A stretch of DNA of 64,000 nucleotides from Candidatus Aminicenantota bacterium (GCA_014727835.1 WJMT01000129.1:1-64000), one strand, 5' to 3'. Shown: positions 54,057 to 63,908, counted from the first letter of the stretch. Notes: a model not told the origin generated them from the sequence alone. Numbers and translations: made by a program.

Positions 54057-55148
54057 ATGAGAAAAACCAGGCTTTATAACTGTCATATCCAATCAAATGC
54101 AAAAATGGTGGAATTTTTCAAATGGAAAATGCCTGTGGAATATTCAGGGATTGTTGAGGAACACAATGCGGTGCGAACCCGGGTCGGCTTATTTGATGTC
54201 AGCCACATGGGGGAGATCTTGATTTCCGGAACTCAGGCTTTGGATTTGGTCCAATATTTGACTCCCAATGACGCATCTCGGCTGAACCCTCAGAAAGCCC
54301 AGTATTCAGCTCTGACCACTCCAGAGGGCACGTTTGTGGATGATATGTTGGTCTATATGCGGGATGACACAAAATATCTTTTAGTGGTCAATGCAGCCAA
54401 CACAGACAAGGACTTTGAATGGATTCAGAAACATCAGAGTCGGTTTGATGCGGAGGTCAAAAATGTCAGTGATGAATACACTCAGTTGGCCCTGCAGGGG
54501 CCTCGGTCTGTGGACGTGCTCACACCATTGACAGATTTGGACCTGGAAGAGATGAAGCCGTTTCGGGTCAGACAGGGAAAAGTGGCTGGGGAAGAGGCTA
54601 TGGTCTCGCGTACCGGATACACGGGTGAGGATGGATTTGAGGTGTATACCCTTTCTTTAAACCCGGAAAAGATTTGGGATTCTCTTCTGGAAGAGGGACA
54701 AAGGTTTCAAATAAAACCTGTTGGGCTGGGAGCAAGGGATACACTCCGTCTGGAAGCATGTCTGATGCTGTACGGCAATGACATTGATGACACCACGACG
54801 GTTTTGGAGGCTGGATTGGGTTGGCTGATCAAATTCAAAAAAGGAGAGTTTCTGGGAAGAGAAAGCCTGATGCGCCAGAAGGAAGAAGGGATCAAAAAAA
54901 GAATCGCTGGATTTGAAATCAAGGGAAGGGGGATCGCCAGACATGATTACCCGGTATTCATTGAAGGAACAGAGGTTTCCAAGGTCACATCAGGGACTTT
55001 TTCTCCTTATTTCAAAAAAAGCATTGGTCTGACGTATCTTCCTGTCGCCCATACCGAACCGGGGAAAAAAATCGAAATCGGGATCAGAGGAAAAAAAGTT
55101 GAAGCCGAAGTTGTGACGACTCCATTTTATTCCCGAAAAAAAGCATAG
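54057..55148 (+). CDS. gcvT: Glycine cleavage system T protein (aminomethyltransferase)
   Basis: 363 residues. The start MRKTRLYNCH is followed by MPVEYSGIVEEHNAVRTRVGLFDVSHMGE, typical of GcvT, and EDGFEVY and ARDTLRLEA later on. It transfers the methylene group from the H protein to tetrahydrofolate. GAGGAAAGGA upstream selects ATG 54057 over 54021. It opens a run of glycine genes that is interrupted by a repeat before gcvH. Confidence 0.95.
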   Translation: MRKTRLYNCHIQSNAKMVEFFKWKMPVEYSGIVEEHNAVRTRVGLFDVSHMGEILISGTQALDLVQYLTPNDASRLNPQKAQYSALTTPEGTFVDDMLVYMRDDTKYLLVVNAANTDKDFEWIQKHQSRFDAEVKNVSDEYTQLALQGPRSVDVLTPLTDLDLEEMKPFRVRQGKVAGEEAMVSRTGYTGEDGFEVYTLSLNPEKIWDSLLEEGQRFQIKPVGLGARDTLRLEACLMLYGNDIDDTTTVLEAGLGWLIKFKKGEFLGRESLMRQKEEGIKKRIAGFEIKGRGIARHDYPVFIEGTEVSKVTSGTFSPYFKKSIGLTYLPVAHTEPGKKIEIGIRGKKVEAEVVTTPFYSRKKA

Positions 55149-55208
55149 TCCATTTGATTTCAACGTTTATCTTTAAACATAATGGTTTATAATAGATCTG
55201 GGTTATTC

Positions 55209-55449
55209 ACGAGTCAAGATTGCTGCAGATGCGAGGCGCAAGGCATGAAGGTGTGGTCCTTCACTGCGAATGTCTTGGTACGAAGCAGATGCAGTGAGAT
55301 GGGCTCGCCTGTGAGGTCAAAAAATGGCGAATAAGATTAAAATAAAAACAAGACAAATGTTCAGATAAATGTTGTTGAAAAAATCTTGCATATCGCAGAA
55401 AAGAAAATGATAATAAATACATCGCCATTTTTTTATGAATAGGTCAGGA
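55209..55449 (+). repeat. Dispersed repeat family 2, copy B, inside the gcv operon
   Basis: About 220 bases similar to 46913-47145. AAAAAATGGCGA (55319-55330) pairs with TCGCCATTTTTT (55422-55433), and AAGATT/AATCTT inside, so the 3' half can form one long hairpin. A smaller hairpin, TGAAGG/CCTTCA, lies near 55250. The gap 55149-55471 between gcvT and gcvH holds nothing else, and no glycine riboswitch signature. Confidence 0.8.
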
Positions 55450-55471
55450 TAGAGAAGAAAAGGAGGTTATT

Positions 55472-55858
55472 ATGTATCCGGATGATTTTCATTACACCAA
55501 AGACCATGAATGGATCCAAGTCAAAGGTGATGAAGCAACTGTCGGAATAACGGATTTTGCTCAAAGCCAGATGGGAGATGTGGTTTATGTGGAGCTGCCC
55601 AAAGTAGGGGACGAACTGGATGCTCATCAGACTTTTGGAGTGGTGGAATCTGTCAAAGCAGTTTCTGATGTGTTTTCTCCCGTTGCAGGAAAAGTCACCC
55701 AAGTCAATGAAGGATTGAACGATGATCCTGAAGTCCTGAATAAAGATCCTCATTCAAAGGGCTGGATCATTAAATTAAAAGTCAAAGACAAGTCAGAACT
55801 GGAAGAACTGATGTCTGCCTCTGAGTATGAGAAGTATCTGGAGGGCCTGGAAGAATAA
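55472..55858 (+). CDS. gcvH: Glycine cleavage system H protein
   Basis: 128 residues, normal length. YPDDFHYTKDHEWI, GVVESVKAVSD with the lipoyl lysine (near residue 62) and the C-terminal GWIIKLK are all typical. The lipoyl arm shuttles between the P, T and L proteins. AAGGAGG precedes the start. Confidence 0.96.
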   Translation: MYPDDFHYTKDHEWIQVKGDEATVGITDFAQSQMGDVVYVELPKVGDELDAHQTFGVVESVKAVSDVFSPVAGKVTQVNEGLNDDPEVLNKDPHSKGWIIKLKVKDKSELEELMSASEYEKYLEGLEE

Positions 55859-55891
55859 TATCAATCCATTGAGAAAGGCAAGAAAGGCAAA

Positions 55892-57241
55892 ATGAAATAC
55901 AATTCCTTAAGCCAGAATGATAAGAAAGAGATGCTGAAAACCATAGGGATCTCATCTCCCGATAAGCTGTTTGATTCCATCCCCGATGACATCAAATTAA
56001 AGAAAGACCTGAACATTCCCTCAGCTCTGTCAGAGCCGGAAACATGGGACACCTTTAATGAACTGGCCAGCAAGAACAGCCCTGAAACTCCCCTTTCTTT
56101 TCTCGGAGGAGGAGCTTACCTGCACTATATTCCGGCAGCTGTTGATTATTTGAGCAGCCGGGGAGAATTTGTCAGCCCTTACACTCCTTATCAAGCAGAA
56201 GTGAGTCAGGGGACTCTGCATCTGATCTTTGAATTTCAGACAATGATCTGTCAGTTGACAGGCATGGATATATCCAATGCTTCACTCTACGACGGCGCCT
56301 CAGGAGCGGCTGAAGCGGTCTTGATGTCCCACCGGATACAGAGGAAACCCAAAATCCTTATTCCCAAGACTTTACATCCTCACTACAGACAAGTCATTCA
56401 GACCTACACCAAGAATCTGGGTCTTGAGATCCAAGAGGTCTCCTATGATGAATCCGGCCAAATGGACACCAGCGAACTCAAGAAAAAGCTTGATAAGGAA
56501 ACCTCAGCAGTGGTGTGTCAGTCTCCCAATTTTTTCGGTGTGATCGAAGACTTGGAGGTCATCTCAAAGCTGGCCCATGAAAGCGATGCGCTATCCATAT
56601 CTGTGGTGGCTGAAGCCAGCTCTCTGGGCATTCTCAAGTCCCCTGGTGAGATGGGAGCTGATATTGTCACGGGAGAAGCTCAGTCATTTGGGATTCCGTT
56701 GAGTTTTGGGGGCCCTTATCTGGGTTTTATGTCCTGCCGCAAAGATTTTCTAAGGCAGTTTCCAGGAAGGATATCCGGCCAGACCAAAGATGTGGATGGA
56801 AAACGGGGATTTGTCTTAACCCTATCGACCCGGGAACAGCATATAAGAAGGGAAAGAGCGACTTCGAATATCTGCACCAACCAGGCTTTGTGTATGCTGC
56901 GGGCGACTATATTTTTGGAACTTTTAGGCAAGAAAGGCATGAGAGAGTGGGCATGGCAGAACATCCAAAAGGCCAGCTATGCCAATAAAGTCCTGACAGA
57001 TATCAAAGGAGTGGAGTCTCGATTTTCCGGACAGATCTACAATGAATTTGTGATTAAAACCGAAAAAAAGTGGAGGCAGATCCAAGAGGAATTGAAGAAA
57101 AAAAACATCGTTCCTGGAATTTCATTAGAAAAATATTATCCGGAATTGAAAGGGTGCGGCCTGGTGTGTGTGACTGAAACCCGAAAGAAAAAAGATATCG
57201 ATACTTTGGCAGAGGCATTTGAGGACCTGTTGAAGTCATGA
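55892..57241 (+). CDS. gcvPA: Glycine dehydrogenase (decarboxylating) subunit 1
   Basis: 449 residues, the N-terminal half of the split P protein. GGGAYLHYIPAAVDYL, SPYTPYQAEVSQGTLH and YDGASGAAEA are characteristic. With subunit 2 it decarboxylates glycine using pyridoxal phosphate bound by the other subunit. It starts 33 bases after gcvH. Confidence 0.95.
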   Translation: MKYNSLSQNDKKEMLKTIGISSPDKLFDSIPDDIKLKKDLNIPSALSEPETWDTFNELASKNSPETPLSFLGGGAYLHYIPAAVDYLSSRGEFVSPYTPYQAEVSQGTLHLIFEFQTMICQLTGMDISNASLYDGASGAAEAVLMSHRIQRKPKILIPKTLHPHYRQVIQTYTKNLGLEIQEVSYDESGQMDTSELKKKLDKETSAVVCQSPNFFGVIEDLEVISKLAHESDALSISVVAEASSLGILKSPGEMGADIVTGEAQSFGIPLSFGGPYLGFMSCRKDFLRQFPGRISGQTKDVDGKRGFVLTLSTREQHIRRERATSNICTNQALCMLRATIFLELLGKKGMREWAWQNIQKASYANKVLTDIKGVESRFSGQIYNEFVIKTEKKWRQIQEELKKKNIVPGISLEKYYPELKGCGLVCVTETRKKKDIDTLAEAFEDLLKS

Positions 57242-57266
57242 TCAAGAGAGGAGAAATGAATCAAAA

Positions 57267-58709
57267 ATGATCCGAGAACGCTTGATATTCGAGATCAGTG
57301 ATGAAGGCAAAAAAGGATTTTCCTTTCCTAAACTGGATGTTCCTGAAAGCAAAACAGTCACAGAGAACTTTCCGCTTAGAGATGAAATCAAAGATTTTCC
57401 TCAAGTCTCTGAACTGGAAGTGGTGAGGCATTTTACCCGGCTGTCCCAGACGAATTACTGCATTGATAAAGGGATCTATCCGTTGGGTTCCTGCACCATG
57501 AAATACAATCCCAAACTCAACGAAAAAATCGCTCAAATTCCCAGTTTCTTGTCTTCTCATCCTTATTCTGACCAGGAAATGATGCAGGGAAACCTCAAAG
57601 TCTTGAAAACCATGGAAGACCTGCTGGCGGAGGTTACTGGAATGGATGCTTTTACCTCTCAACCTGCTGCCGGAGCTCAGGGTGAATTGGTAGGGATGAT
57701 GCTGATCCGGGCTTATCTGGAAGCCAAAGGAGATCCCAGAAAATTTGTTTTTATTCCGGATTCAGCTCATGGAACCAATCCATCCAGTGCCCATATCTGC
57801 GGATATAAGGTCAAGGAAATCAAGTCCAACCAACAAGGAACCGTGGATTTGGATGACCTGGAAAAAAACATGAACGAAGATACGGCAGCCATTATGATCA
57901 CCAACCCAAACACACTGGGAGTGTTTGAAAACCAGATCAAGGAAGTCTCAGATTTGGTTCATTCTCAGGGAGGATTGGTCTATATGGATGGAGCCAATAT
58001 GAACGCGCTGATGGGAATCTGCCGTCCAGGTGACATGGGAGTGGATGTGATGCATTTGAATCTTCATAAAACGTTTTCCACCCCTCATGGTGGGGGAGGT
58101 CCTGGTGCAGGGCCGGTGGGAGTGAAGTCGATTTTAGAGCCCTATCTGCCCATTCCAAGAGTCATAAAACAAAACAATCACTACTTGTTTCACAGCGATT
58201 ATCCCAAAAGCATTGGAAGAATCCATGGTTTTTATGGCAATTTTTTAGTGGTGGTCAAAGCATTGGCATATGTTCTTTCTCAAGGTCCGGATGGATTGAG
58301 AGAGGTGTCAGAGACCGCTGTGCTGAATTCGAATTACATAAGAAAAAGCCTTGAAAAAGAGTTTCACTTGGAATACAAGACTCCCACTCTTCATGAATGT
58401 GTGTTCTCAGATAAGCTTCAGAAAAAACACCAGGTCTCTAATCTTGATATTGCCAAAAGACTCATTGATTTGGGTGCTCATCCTCCCACCATGTCTTTTC
58501 CTCTGATTGTTCATGGAGCTTTGATGACAGAACCCACTGAAACAGAAAGCAAAGCGGATTTGGATTTGTTTATTCAAGCCATGAAGCAGATCGCCAAGGA
58601 AGCTGAAGAAAATCCGGAAGTGCTGAAATCAGCGCCTCACCATTCTTATGTGCGGCGTTTGGACGAGGCCACGGCTGCCAGAAACCCAAAGCTGAGATGG
58701 GAGCCTTAA
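57267..58709 (+). CDS. gcvPB: Glycine dehydrogenase (decarboxylating) subunit 2
   Basis: 480 residues. PLGSCTMKYNPK, DSAHGTNPSSAH and NLHKTFSTPHGGGGPG with the pyridoxal phosphate lysine (near 267) are intact. A mini reading frame ATG-AAT-CAA-AAA-TGA (57256-57270) overlaps its start; the Shine-Dalgarno GAGGAG fits neither start perfectly, so coupling may matter. Confidence 0.95.
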   Translation: MIRERLIFEISDEGKKGFSFPKLDVPESKTVTENFPLRDEIKDFPQVSELEVVRHFTRLSQTNYCIDKGIYPLGSCTMKYNPKLNEKIAQIPSFLSSHPYSDQEMMQGNLKVLKTMEDLLAEVTGMDAFTSQPAAGAQGELVGMMLIRAYLEAKGDPRKFVFIPDSAHGTNPSSAHICGYKVKEIKSNQQGTVDLDDLEKNMNEDTAAIMITNPNTLGVFENQIKEVSDLVHSQGGLVYMDGANMNALMGICRPGDMGVDVMHLNLHKTFSTPHGGGGPGAGPVGVKSILEPYLPIPRVIKQNNHYLFHSDYPKSIGRIHGFYGNFLVVVKALAYVLSQGPDGLREVSETAVLNSNYIRKSLEKEFHLEYKTPTLHECVFSDKLQKKHQVSNLDIAKRLIDLGAHPPTMSFPLIVHGALMTEPTETESKADLDLFIQAMKQIAKEAEENPEVLKSAPHHSYVRRLDEATAARNPKLRWEP

Positions 58710-58722
58710 TACAGGAAGACTG

Positions 58723-59568
58723 ATGAGCATACAACAGTTGATTATGAAGCTCCAGGAATTCTGGGCAGACCAAGGATGTTATCTGGCGCAACCTTATGAT
58801 CTGGAAGTGGGAGCCGGGACCATGACCCCGGATACTTTTTTCCGAGTCATTGATCAAAGAGATTGGAACGCGGCCTATGTGCAGCCTTCCAGGCGTCCTT
58901 CAGATGGAAGGTTCGGAGAAAACCCGCATCGGGTCCAAAAACATTTTCAATATCAAGTCATTATGAAGCCTTCTCCTTCGGATATCCAGGAAAGATACCT
59001 TCAAAGCCTGAGATTCTTAGGCATCAAAATCAAGGAACATGATATTCGATTTGATGAGGACAACTGGGAATCTCCCACCATTGGTGCCTGGGGAGTGGGG
59101 TGGCAGGTGCTTTTGGATGGACTTGAAATCACTCAATTCACTTATTTTCAGCAGGCTGGGGGAAAAGATATTTTTCCGGTTCCGGTGGAGATCACGTATG
59201 GGCTGGAACGACTGGAGATGTTTTTAGAAGGAAAGGATAATATTTATGACCTTAAGTGGTCTGATGATGTGACTTACAGAGACCTGAGGCTTTTAGAAGA
59301 GAAAGAGTTTTCAGAATACAATTTCAGCCAGGCGGACATCAATGTGCTGCATAAATCTTTTTCTATGAATGTCAGGGAAGCGCGAAAACTGATTAGGAAA
59401 GGACTGCTTCTTCCTGCTTATGATATGTGTTTGAAGTGTTCGCATTTGTTTAACCTTCTTGATTCTCGAGGAGCTATCAGTGTGACAGAACGGGTCAAAA
59501 TCATTTCTCAGATCAGAGCTTTGGTTGTTCAGATCACAAAAAAATACACAGCCAGAGGGGGATCTTGA
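58723..59568 (+). CDS. glyQ: Glycyl-tRNA synthetase alpha subunit
   Basis: 281 residues. LIMKLQEFWADQGCYLAQPYDLEVGAGTMTP and AYVQPSRRPSDGRFGENPHR are the signature of the catalytic subunit of the two-subunit bacterial enzyme. It starts 13 bases after gcvPB, so it appears to be co-transcribed with glycine cleavage genes. Confidence 0.96.
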   Translation: MSIQQLIMKLQEFWADQGCYLAQPYDLEVGAGTMTPDTFFRVIDQRDWNAAYVQPSRRPSDGRFGENPHRVQKHFQYQVIMKPSPSDIQERYLQSLRFLGIKIKEHDIRFDEDNWESPTIGAWGVGWQVLLDGLEITQFTYFQQAGGKDIFPVPVEITYGLERLEMFLEGKDNIYDLKWSDDVTYRDLRLLEEKEFSEYNFSQADINVLHKSFSMNVREARKLIRKGLLLPAYDMCLKCSHLFNLLDSRGAISVTERVKIISQIRALVVQITKKYTARGGS

Positions 59569-59573
59569 CTTTC

Positions 59574-61658
59574 ATGGAACTTTTCTTGGAGATCAATACC
59601 GAAGAGATGCCGGGCGCCCATGTGAAAACTGCCCTTGAGCAGATTGAAAAAGGGCTTCGAAAAAAACTCAAAGATGTGGACCTGGTCGACAAAAACAATA
59701 AACCCGGAGATATAAAGACATATGGAACATGCCGAAGATTGGTCCTCTGTGCAGAGACGCCTGCAAAACAGAGATCCAAACAGGACGTTGTCATAGGACC
59801 GCCCAAAAAAGTGGCTTTTGATAAAAACAATAATCCCACCTCAGCAGCCAAGGGTTTTGCCAGATCAAACAACGTGAAGGTCAGTGACCTTGAAGTCATA
59901 GAGAACAAAAAAGGGGAATATATCGGAATCAAAAAAGAAATCAAAGGGGAAAAAGCAGAGAAGTTACTCGAGGAAATCCTGCCCAAACTGATACTAGACC
60001 TCTCTTTTCCTAAGATGATGAGATGGGGTCAGAGTCCTCTTCGGTTCTCCAGGCCCATCAAGAACATTCTTTGCGTGTTTGATGGGAAACCGCTTGCATT
60101 CAAAGTCGGAGATAAGACAGCCAGCAGCCACACATATGGTCACAAACTGTTTTTTCCCAAAAAAATAAAGGTGGATTCTTTTAAAAACTATGTATCCCAA
60201 TTGAAACAGAAGAAGGTTCTGATCGATGCTGAGGAAAGAAAGAACCGCATTGAAAAGCAGATCAAAGACAAGCTTTCCTCTTTGAATGCACGAATCTATC
60301 CTGATAATGAACTTCTGGAAAAGATCACCTATGATGTGGAATATCCCTATGTGTTTCTGGGAGAGTTCCCCAAAAATTATTTAAAGCTGCCTATAGAGAT
60401 CTTGAGCACAGCCATGAAAGTGGGGCAGAGTCTTTTCTCAGTGGTGGACAAAAACAACCGGCAGATCCCTTATTTTCTGGGGGTCACTGACGGCAGTCCA
60501 GATTCCAAACTTCTGGTTCAAAAAGGGAACGAGAGAGTTCTCAAAGCAAGACTGGAGGATGCCCGGTTTTTTTGGGAACATGACTTAGAAACACCTTTGG
60601 AAGACAAGAGAGCTCTGCTCCAAAAGATTGTTTTTCAGGAAAAATTGGGGACCTATGATGAAAAAACCAAACGGATTCAAAAGTTAGCCCGATTTCTTTC
60701 CAAAGCAGCGGGAACCAAAGAACAGAGTCTTGTTCAGGCTGCGGACCTGTGTAAAGTGGATCTGATCACGGAGATGGTCAGAGAGTTTCCCTCTCTTCAA
60801 GGAAAGTCAGGCGGGCTTTATGCTAAAAACCAGGGCTATCCTGTTCAGGTCTGGAAAGCCATTTATGAGCACTATCAGCCTGTGAGTCAAGATGATCCTT
60901 CTCCTTCCACCACAAACGGAGCCGTGCTTTCTATTGCGGATAAGATCGACTCTATTGTGGGTTCATTCGGGATCGGGCTCGAGGTGTCCGGCTCTAAAGA
61001 TCCTTTTGGATTGAGAAGAAATGCTCAGGGCATTTGCATCACCATCCTGGACCATAAAATCAGTTTGACTCTCACAGACTTGATCCAGCAATCTGTTTCA
61101 GAATACGGGAGTGTGTTGACCAAGTCCCAACAAGAACTCAATCATCAGTGCCAGGCCTTTTTCAAAGACCGCTTGAAATATATCTATGAAAAACAGGGCT
61201 ATCGTTATGATTTGGTCAATGCAGCTTTGGAAGCCGGGTTTGATGAGATTTATCATTCTTTTCTGAGATTGAAAGCTTTGGATGAGATCAAAGATACTCC
61301 TGAGTTCAATTCACTGATTATTGTGGTGAAAAGAGTTAACAATATACTCAAAGGTCAGCCAAAACGAGTGATCAAGCCAGATCTTTTCCAAGAAAAACAC
61401 GAGATCAAACTCTACACAGAATATTCCACTTTAAAGGAAAAAATATTTCCATTGATATCTGCCGGAGATTTTCGCGGAGCTCAGGAATTCATTCTTGATA
61501 TTCGGTCCACGATTGATCTGTTTTTTGATCATGTGCTGGTCATGGCGGAGGATCCCCAGTTGAGAAAAAATCGGATTGCCCTGCTGAGAGCCATCAGCCG
61601 CCTTTTTTCAAAGGTTGCGGACTATTCCCAAGTGGTTGTGGATATGGATCAATTATGA
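59574..61658 (+). CDS. glyS: Glycyl-tRNA synthetase beta subunit
   Basis: 694 residues. ELFLEINTEEMPG at the start, CRRLVLC, VGQSLFSVVDKNNRQIPYFLGVTDG and the C-terminal DALR-like domain are typical of the beta subunit, which binds the tRNA. ATG 59574 is preferred over TTG 59565, which overlaps glyQ. Confidence 0.95.
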   Translation: MELFLEINTEEMPGAHVKTALEQIEKGLRKKLKDVDLVDKNNKPGDIKTYGTCRRLVLCAETPAKQRSKQDVVIGPPKKVAFDKNNNPTSAAKGFARSNNVKVSDLEVIENKKGEYIGIKKEIKGEKAEKLLEEILPKLILDLSFPKMMRWGQSPLRFSRPIKNILCVFDGKPLAFKVGDKTASSHTYGHKLFFPKKIKVDSFKNYVSQLKQKKVLIDAEERKNRIEKQIKDKLSSLNARIYPDNELLEKITYDVEYPYVFLGEFPKNYLKLPIEILSTAMKVGQSLFSVVDKNNRQIPYFLGVTDGSPDSKLLVQKGNERVLKARLEDARFFWEHDLETPLEDKRALLQKIVFQEKLGTYDEKTKRIQKLARFLSKAAGTKEQSLVQAADLCKVDLITEMVREFPSLQGKSGGLYAKNQGYPVQVWKAIYEHYQPVSQDDPSPSTTNGAVLSIADKIDSIVGSFGIGLEVSGSKDPFGLRRNAQGICITILDHKISLTLTDLIQQSVSEYGSVLTKSQQELNHQCQAFFKDRLKYIYEKQGYRYDLVNAALEAGFDEIYHSFLRLKALDEIKDTPEFNSLIIVVKRVNNILKGQPKRVIKPDLFQEKHEIKLYTEYSTLKEKIFPLISAGDFRGAQEFILDIRSTIDLFFDHVLVMAEDPQLRKNRIALLRAISRLFSKVADYSQVVVDMDQL

Positions 61659-61690
61659 AAAGAAATTTAGATTTGTGCCCATGATAAGGT

Positions 61691-61718
61691 TTGACTTTTG
61701 TTGGGGGTTTGTTATAAA
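61691..61718 (+). promoter_or_regulatory. Promoter of the PilZ gene
   Basis: TTGACT (61691-61696), 16-base spacer, TATAAA (61713-61718), about 50 bases before the start. Confidence 0.6.
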
Positions 61719-61771
61719 TTTAGGGTGACTGGAAGAAAGATGCTTGGCGGGAATTCAAAAAGGAGTCATCC

Positions 61772-62218
61772 ATGAAAAAAAAGGGAATAGAAAGAAGAAC
61801 CTGTATCAGATTCGAAATCCCCGGAGCGACTGTCAGCTACAAAGTGTTTAAGCTCTCTCCGAAATTGAAAAGAAGTTATGGAGAAGAGTTTTGCCCTGTA
61901 ATGGATCTGAGTCGAGGAGGTCTCCGGTTTGTTTGCCAGAGCAAGCTGAGCATTAATACAAAAATAAAAATGAAAGTTTCTGTTCCCGGAGAGAGGATTC
62001 CATTAGAACTGATAGGAAAAGTGAGATGGTCTGCCGCCAATCCCGGGAAAAGCTATAAATATCAAACAGGTGTCCAGTTTAATCCCTATGGAGAGAAAAA
62101 GAAACAGAATTATCCTGGAAACCTGGTCAAAATCATTGCCTTGGAGCAAAAGTTCTCTGATGAAGAGGGGGAGTCCGCAGATTCAGACCAAGGGGGAGAT
62201 TTTGAAATTGACGGATAG
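61772..62218 (+). CDS. PilZ domain protein
   Basis: 148 residues. ERRTCIRFEI (residues 7-16) supplies the R-x-x-x-R motif and DLSRGGLRF (near 46) the D-x-S-x-x-G motif, so cyclic di-GMP binding is expected. KYQTGVQF closes the barrel, followed by an acidic tail. It is a stand-alone adaptor; the target is unknown. AAGGAG precedes the start. It has its own promoter. Confidence 0.9.
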   Translation: MKKKGIERRTCIRFEIPGATVSYKVFKLSPKLKRSYGEEFCPVMDLSRGGLRFVCQSKLSINTKIKMKVSVPGERIPLELIGKVRWSAANPGKSYKYQTGVQFNPYGEKKKQNYPGNLVKIIALEQKFSDEEGESADSDQGGDFEIDG

Positions 62219-62240
62219 ACCTTAAGCGTTCTGGTCTGAC

Positions 62241-63908
62241 TTATCTCAGCGTTCCCTCGTAATGAGCAGTGAACTGCCGTTTTTTCACATCTTCGGGAGT
62301 GTAAGAGGGAAGGATTATGGGAGCCACTCGTTCGGTTTTTATTCCTTTGTCTTTGAGTTCTTTTTCATATTCAGATACATGTTTCAGAGACAGTTTTCCC
62401 AGTTTGGCTGATTTGATATACTCTGAAGCATAGATTCCGGCTCTTCTTCCAAACACATTATAGTCCAGTACCGAATTTCCCATCAGGCGGTTGCGTCCAT
62501 GGACTCCTCCGGAAGCTTCTCCTGCTACATAAAGACCCGGAATGTTTGTTTCACATTTATCATTGATTTCAATCCCGCCGTTTTGATAGTGCAGAGAGGG
62601 GAAAACAAGCATGGGTTCTTTGGTGATGTCTATATCATAACGAATGAATTGACGATGCATGGCAGGAAAGTTTTTGTTGATGTATCCTTCACCTTGGAGC
62701 ATTTCAATCAGCGGAGAATCCAGCCAGATTCCGACACGGCCTTGCGGGGTTTTGATCCCGTTATTTCTCTCAGTGCATTCTCTGATAAAGGATGAGCTTT
62801 CCACATCTCTGGGTTCTCGGGGAAACACAAACAGTTCTCCATCTTTATTAACGGGCTGACCTCCAGCTCCTCTAATTTTTTCTGTGATGAGGAATCCGGC
62901 GATCTGTTCCGGGAATACAGATCCTGTGGGATGATACTGGACAGAATCCATGTACATGAGCTTGGCTCCGGCACGGTAGGCCATGACCAGGCCATCACCG
63001 GTGGCTCCATAATGATTTGTGGTGTCAAATCCTCTAATGTGAAGTCTTCCGTAGCCTCCTGTTGTTATGATGGTGGCCTTGGCTTTGACTGTGAAGTATT
63101 CTTCTGTTTCAAGGTTGTACAGGACACCTCCGGCACAGTGGCCCTTTTCATCCATGATCAGCTCTACGGTGGGCATGAACTCAAGGATTTCAATTTGATC
63201 CGGATGGTTTCTCACTTCATCCATAAGGGTTCGCATGATGATGGCTCCGGTGTAATCTCTGCACGAAAGCATCCTTTTTCTGGAGGTGCCTCCTCCATGG
63301 AGCACCTGCAAAGAACCTTCTTCATCTTTATCCCAGCACACTCCCAGTTCTTCCAGCCATTTCACCACTTCGGGTCCGTCTTGGGTCAAGGCTTTGGTCA
63401 GTTTGGGTTTGTTATCGAAATGTCCTCCGCCCAGTGCATCCAGATAATGCCGGGGAGGAGAGTCATCTTCCTTTACAGAAGCCTGCATGCCTCCTTGAGA
63501 CATCATGGAGTTGGCATCTCCTAACCTGAGCTTGGTTGATATTTTGACATCTGCTCCAGACTGCATGGCTGTGATGGCTGCAGCACAGCCACCTCCGCCT
63601 CCGCCTATCACCAGAACATCGGTTTCTATGTCAGGTTTGGACAGGTCAAATTTTTTAGGATCGATCCTGGAATGAGATTCCAAGACATCTGCCACTTCAG
63701 TGGTCATGATTTCTTTTTTATTGGGTCCCACATTGATTTTTCGGCGGGCATCTTTTTTATAGTCCGGATGAAACTTATTGAGAACCTGTTCCCTTTCTTC
63801 AGCACTCATGGGAGGAAAGACAGGCTTATCAGATTTAGCCAGCTCAAATCTTTTGTTTCTGGTCTTTTTGACTTTATTCAGGGATACTCTCATATATTCT
63901 GGATACAT
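62241..63908 (-). CDS. FAD-binding protein of the fumarate reductase / succinate dehydrogenase flavoprotein family
   Basis: 555 residues. After an unusual basic N-terminal extension of about 95 residues comes the FAD Rossmann motif VLVIGGGGGGCAAAI (near 103-117). Further motifs are SMMSQGGMQAS, QYHPTGSVFP, LHYQNGGIEI and GLYVAGEASGGVHGRNRLMGNS, with the arginine and histidine of the dicarboxylate site. It fits the wider group of fumarate reductase, L-aspartate oxidase and adenylylsulfate reductase-like flavoproteins; the exact substrate is open. AAGGAG precedes the start. An iron-sulfur partner may lie outside the window. Confidence 0.82.
   Translation of the reverse strand: MYPEYMRVSLNKVKKTRNKRFELAKSDKPVFPPMSAEEREQVLNKFHPDYKKDARRKINVGPNKKEIMTTEVADVLESHSRIDPKKFDLSKPDIETDVLVIGGGGGGCAAAITAMQSGADVKISTKLRLGDANSMMSQGGMQASVKEDDSPPRHYLDALGGGHFDNKPKLTKALTQDGPEVVKWLEELGVCWDKDEEGSLQVLHGGGTSRKRMLSCRDYTGAIIMRTLMDEVRNHPDQIEILEFMPTVELIMDEKGHCAGGVLYNLETEEYFTVKAKATIITTGGYGRLHIRGFDTTNHYGATGDGLVMAYRAGAKLMYMDSVQYHPTGSVFPEQIAGFLITEKIRGAGGQPVNKDGELFVFPREPRDVESSSFIRECTERNNGIKTPQGRVGIWLDSPLIEMLQGEGYINKNFPAMHRQFIRYDIDITKEPMLVFPSLHYQNGGIEINDKCETNIPGLYVAGEASGGVHGRNRLMGNSVLDYNVFGRRAGIYASEYIKSAKLGKLSLKHVSEYEKELKDKGIKTERVAPIILPSYTPEDVKKRQFTAHYEGTLR

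Noticed and set aside
53907-54092. N-terminal extension of ArgRS
   Set aside because: It covers the divergent promoter region; the protein family starts near MIELKNIL at 53906.
55149-55471. Glycine riboswitch between gcvT and gcvH
   Set aside because: I looked for the paired aptamer core motifs and did not find them; the gap is a dispersed repeat.
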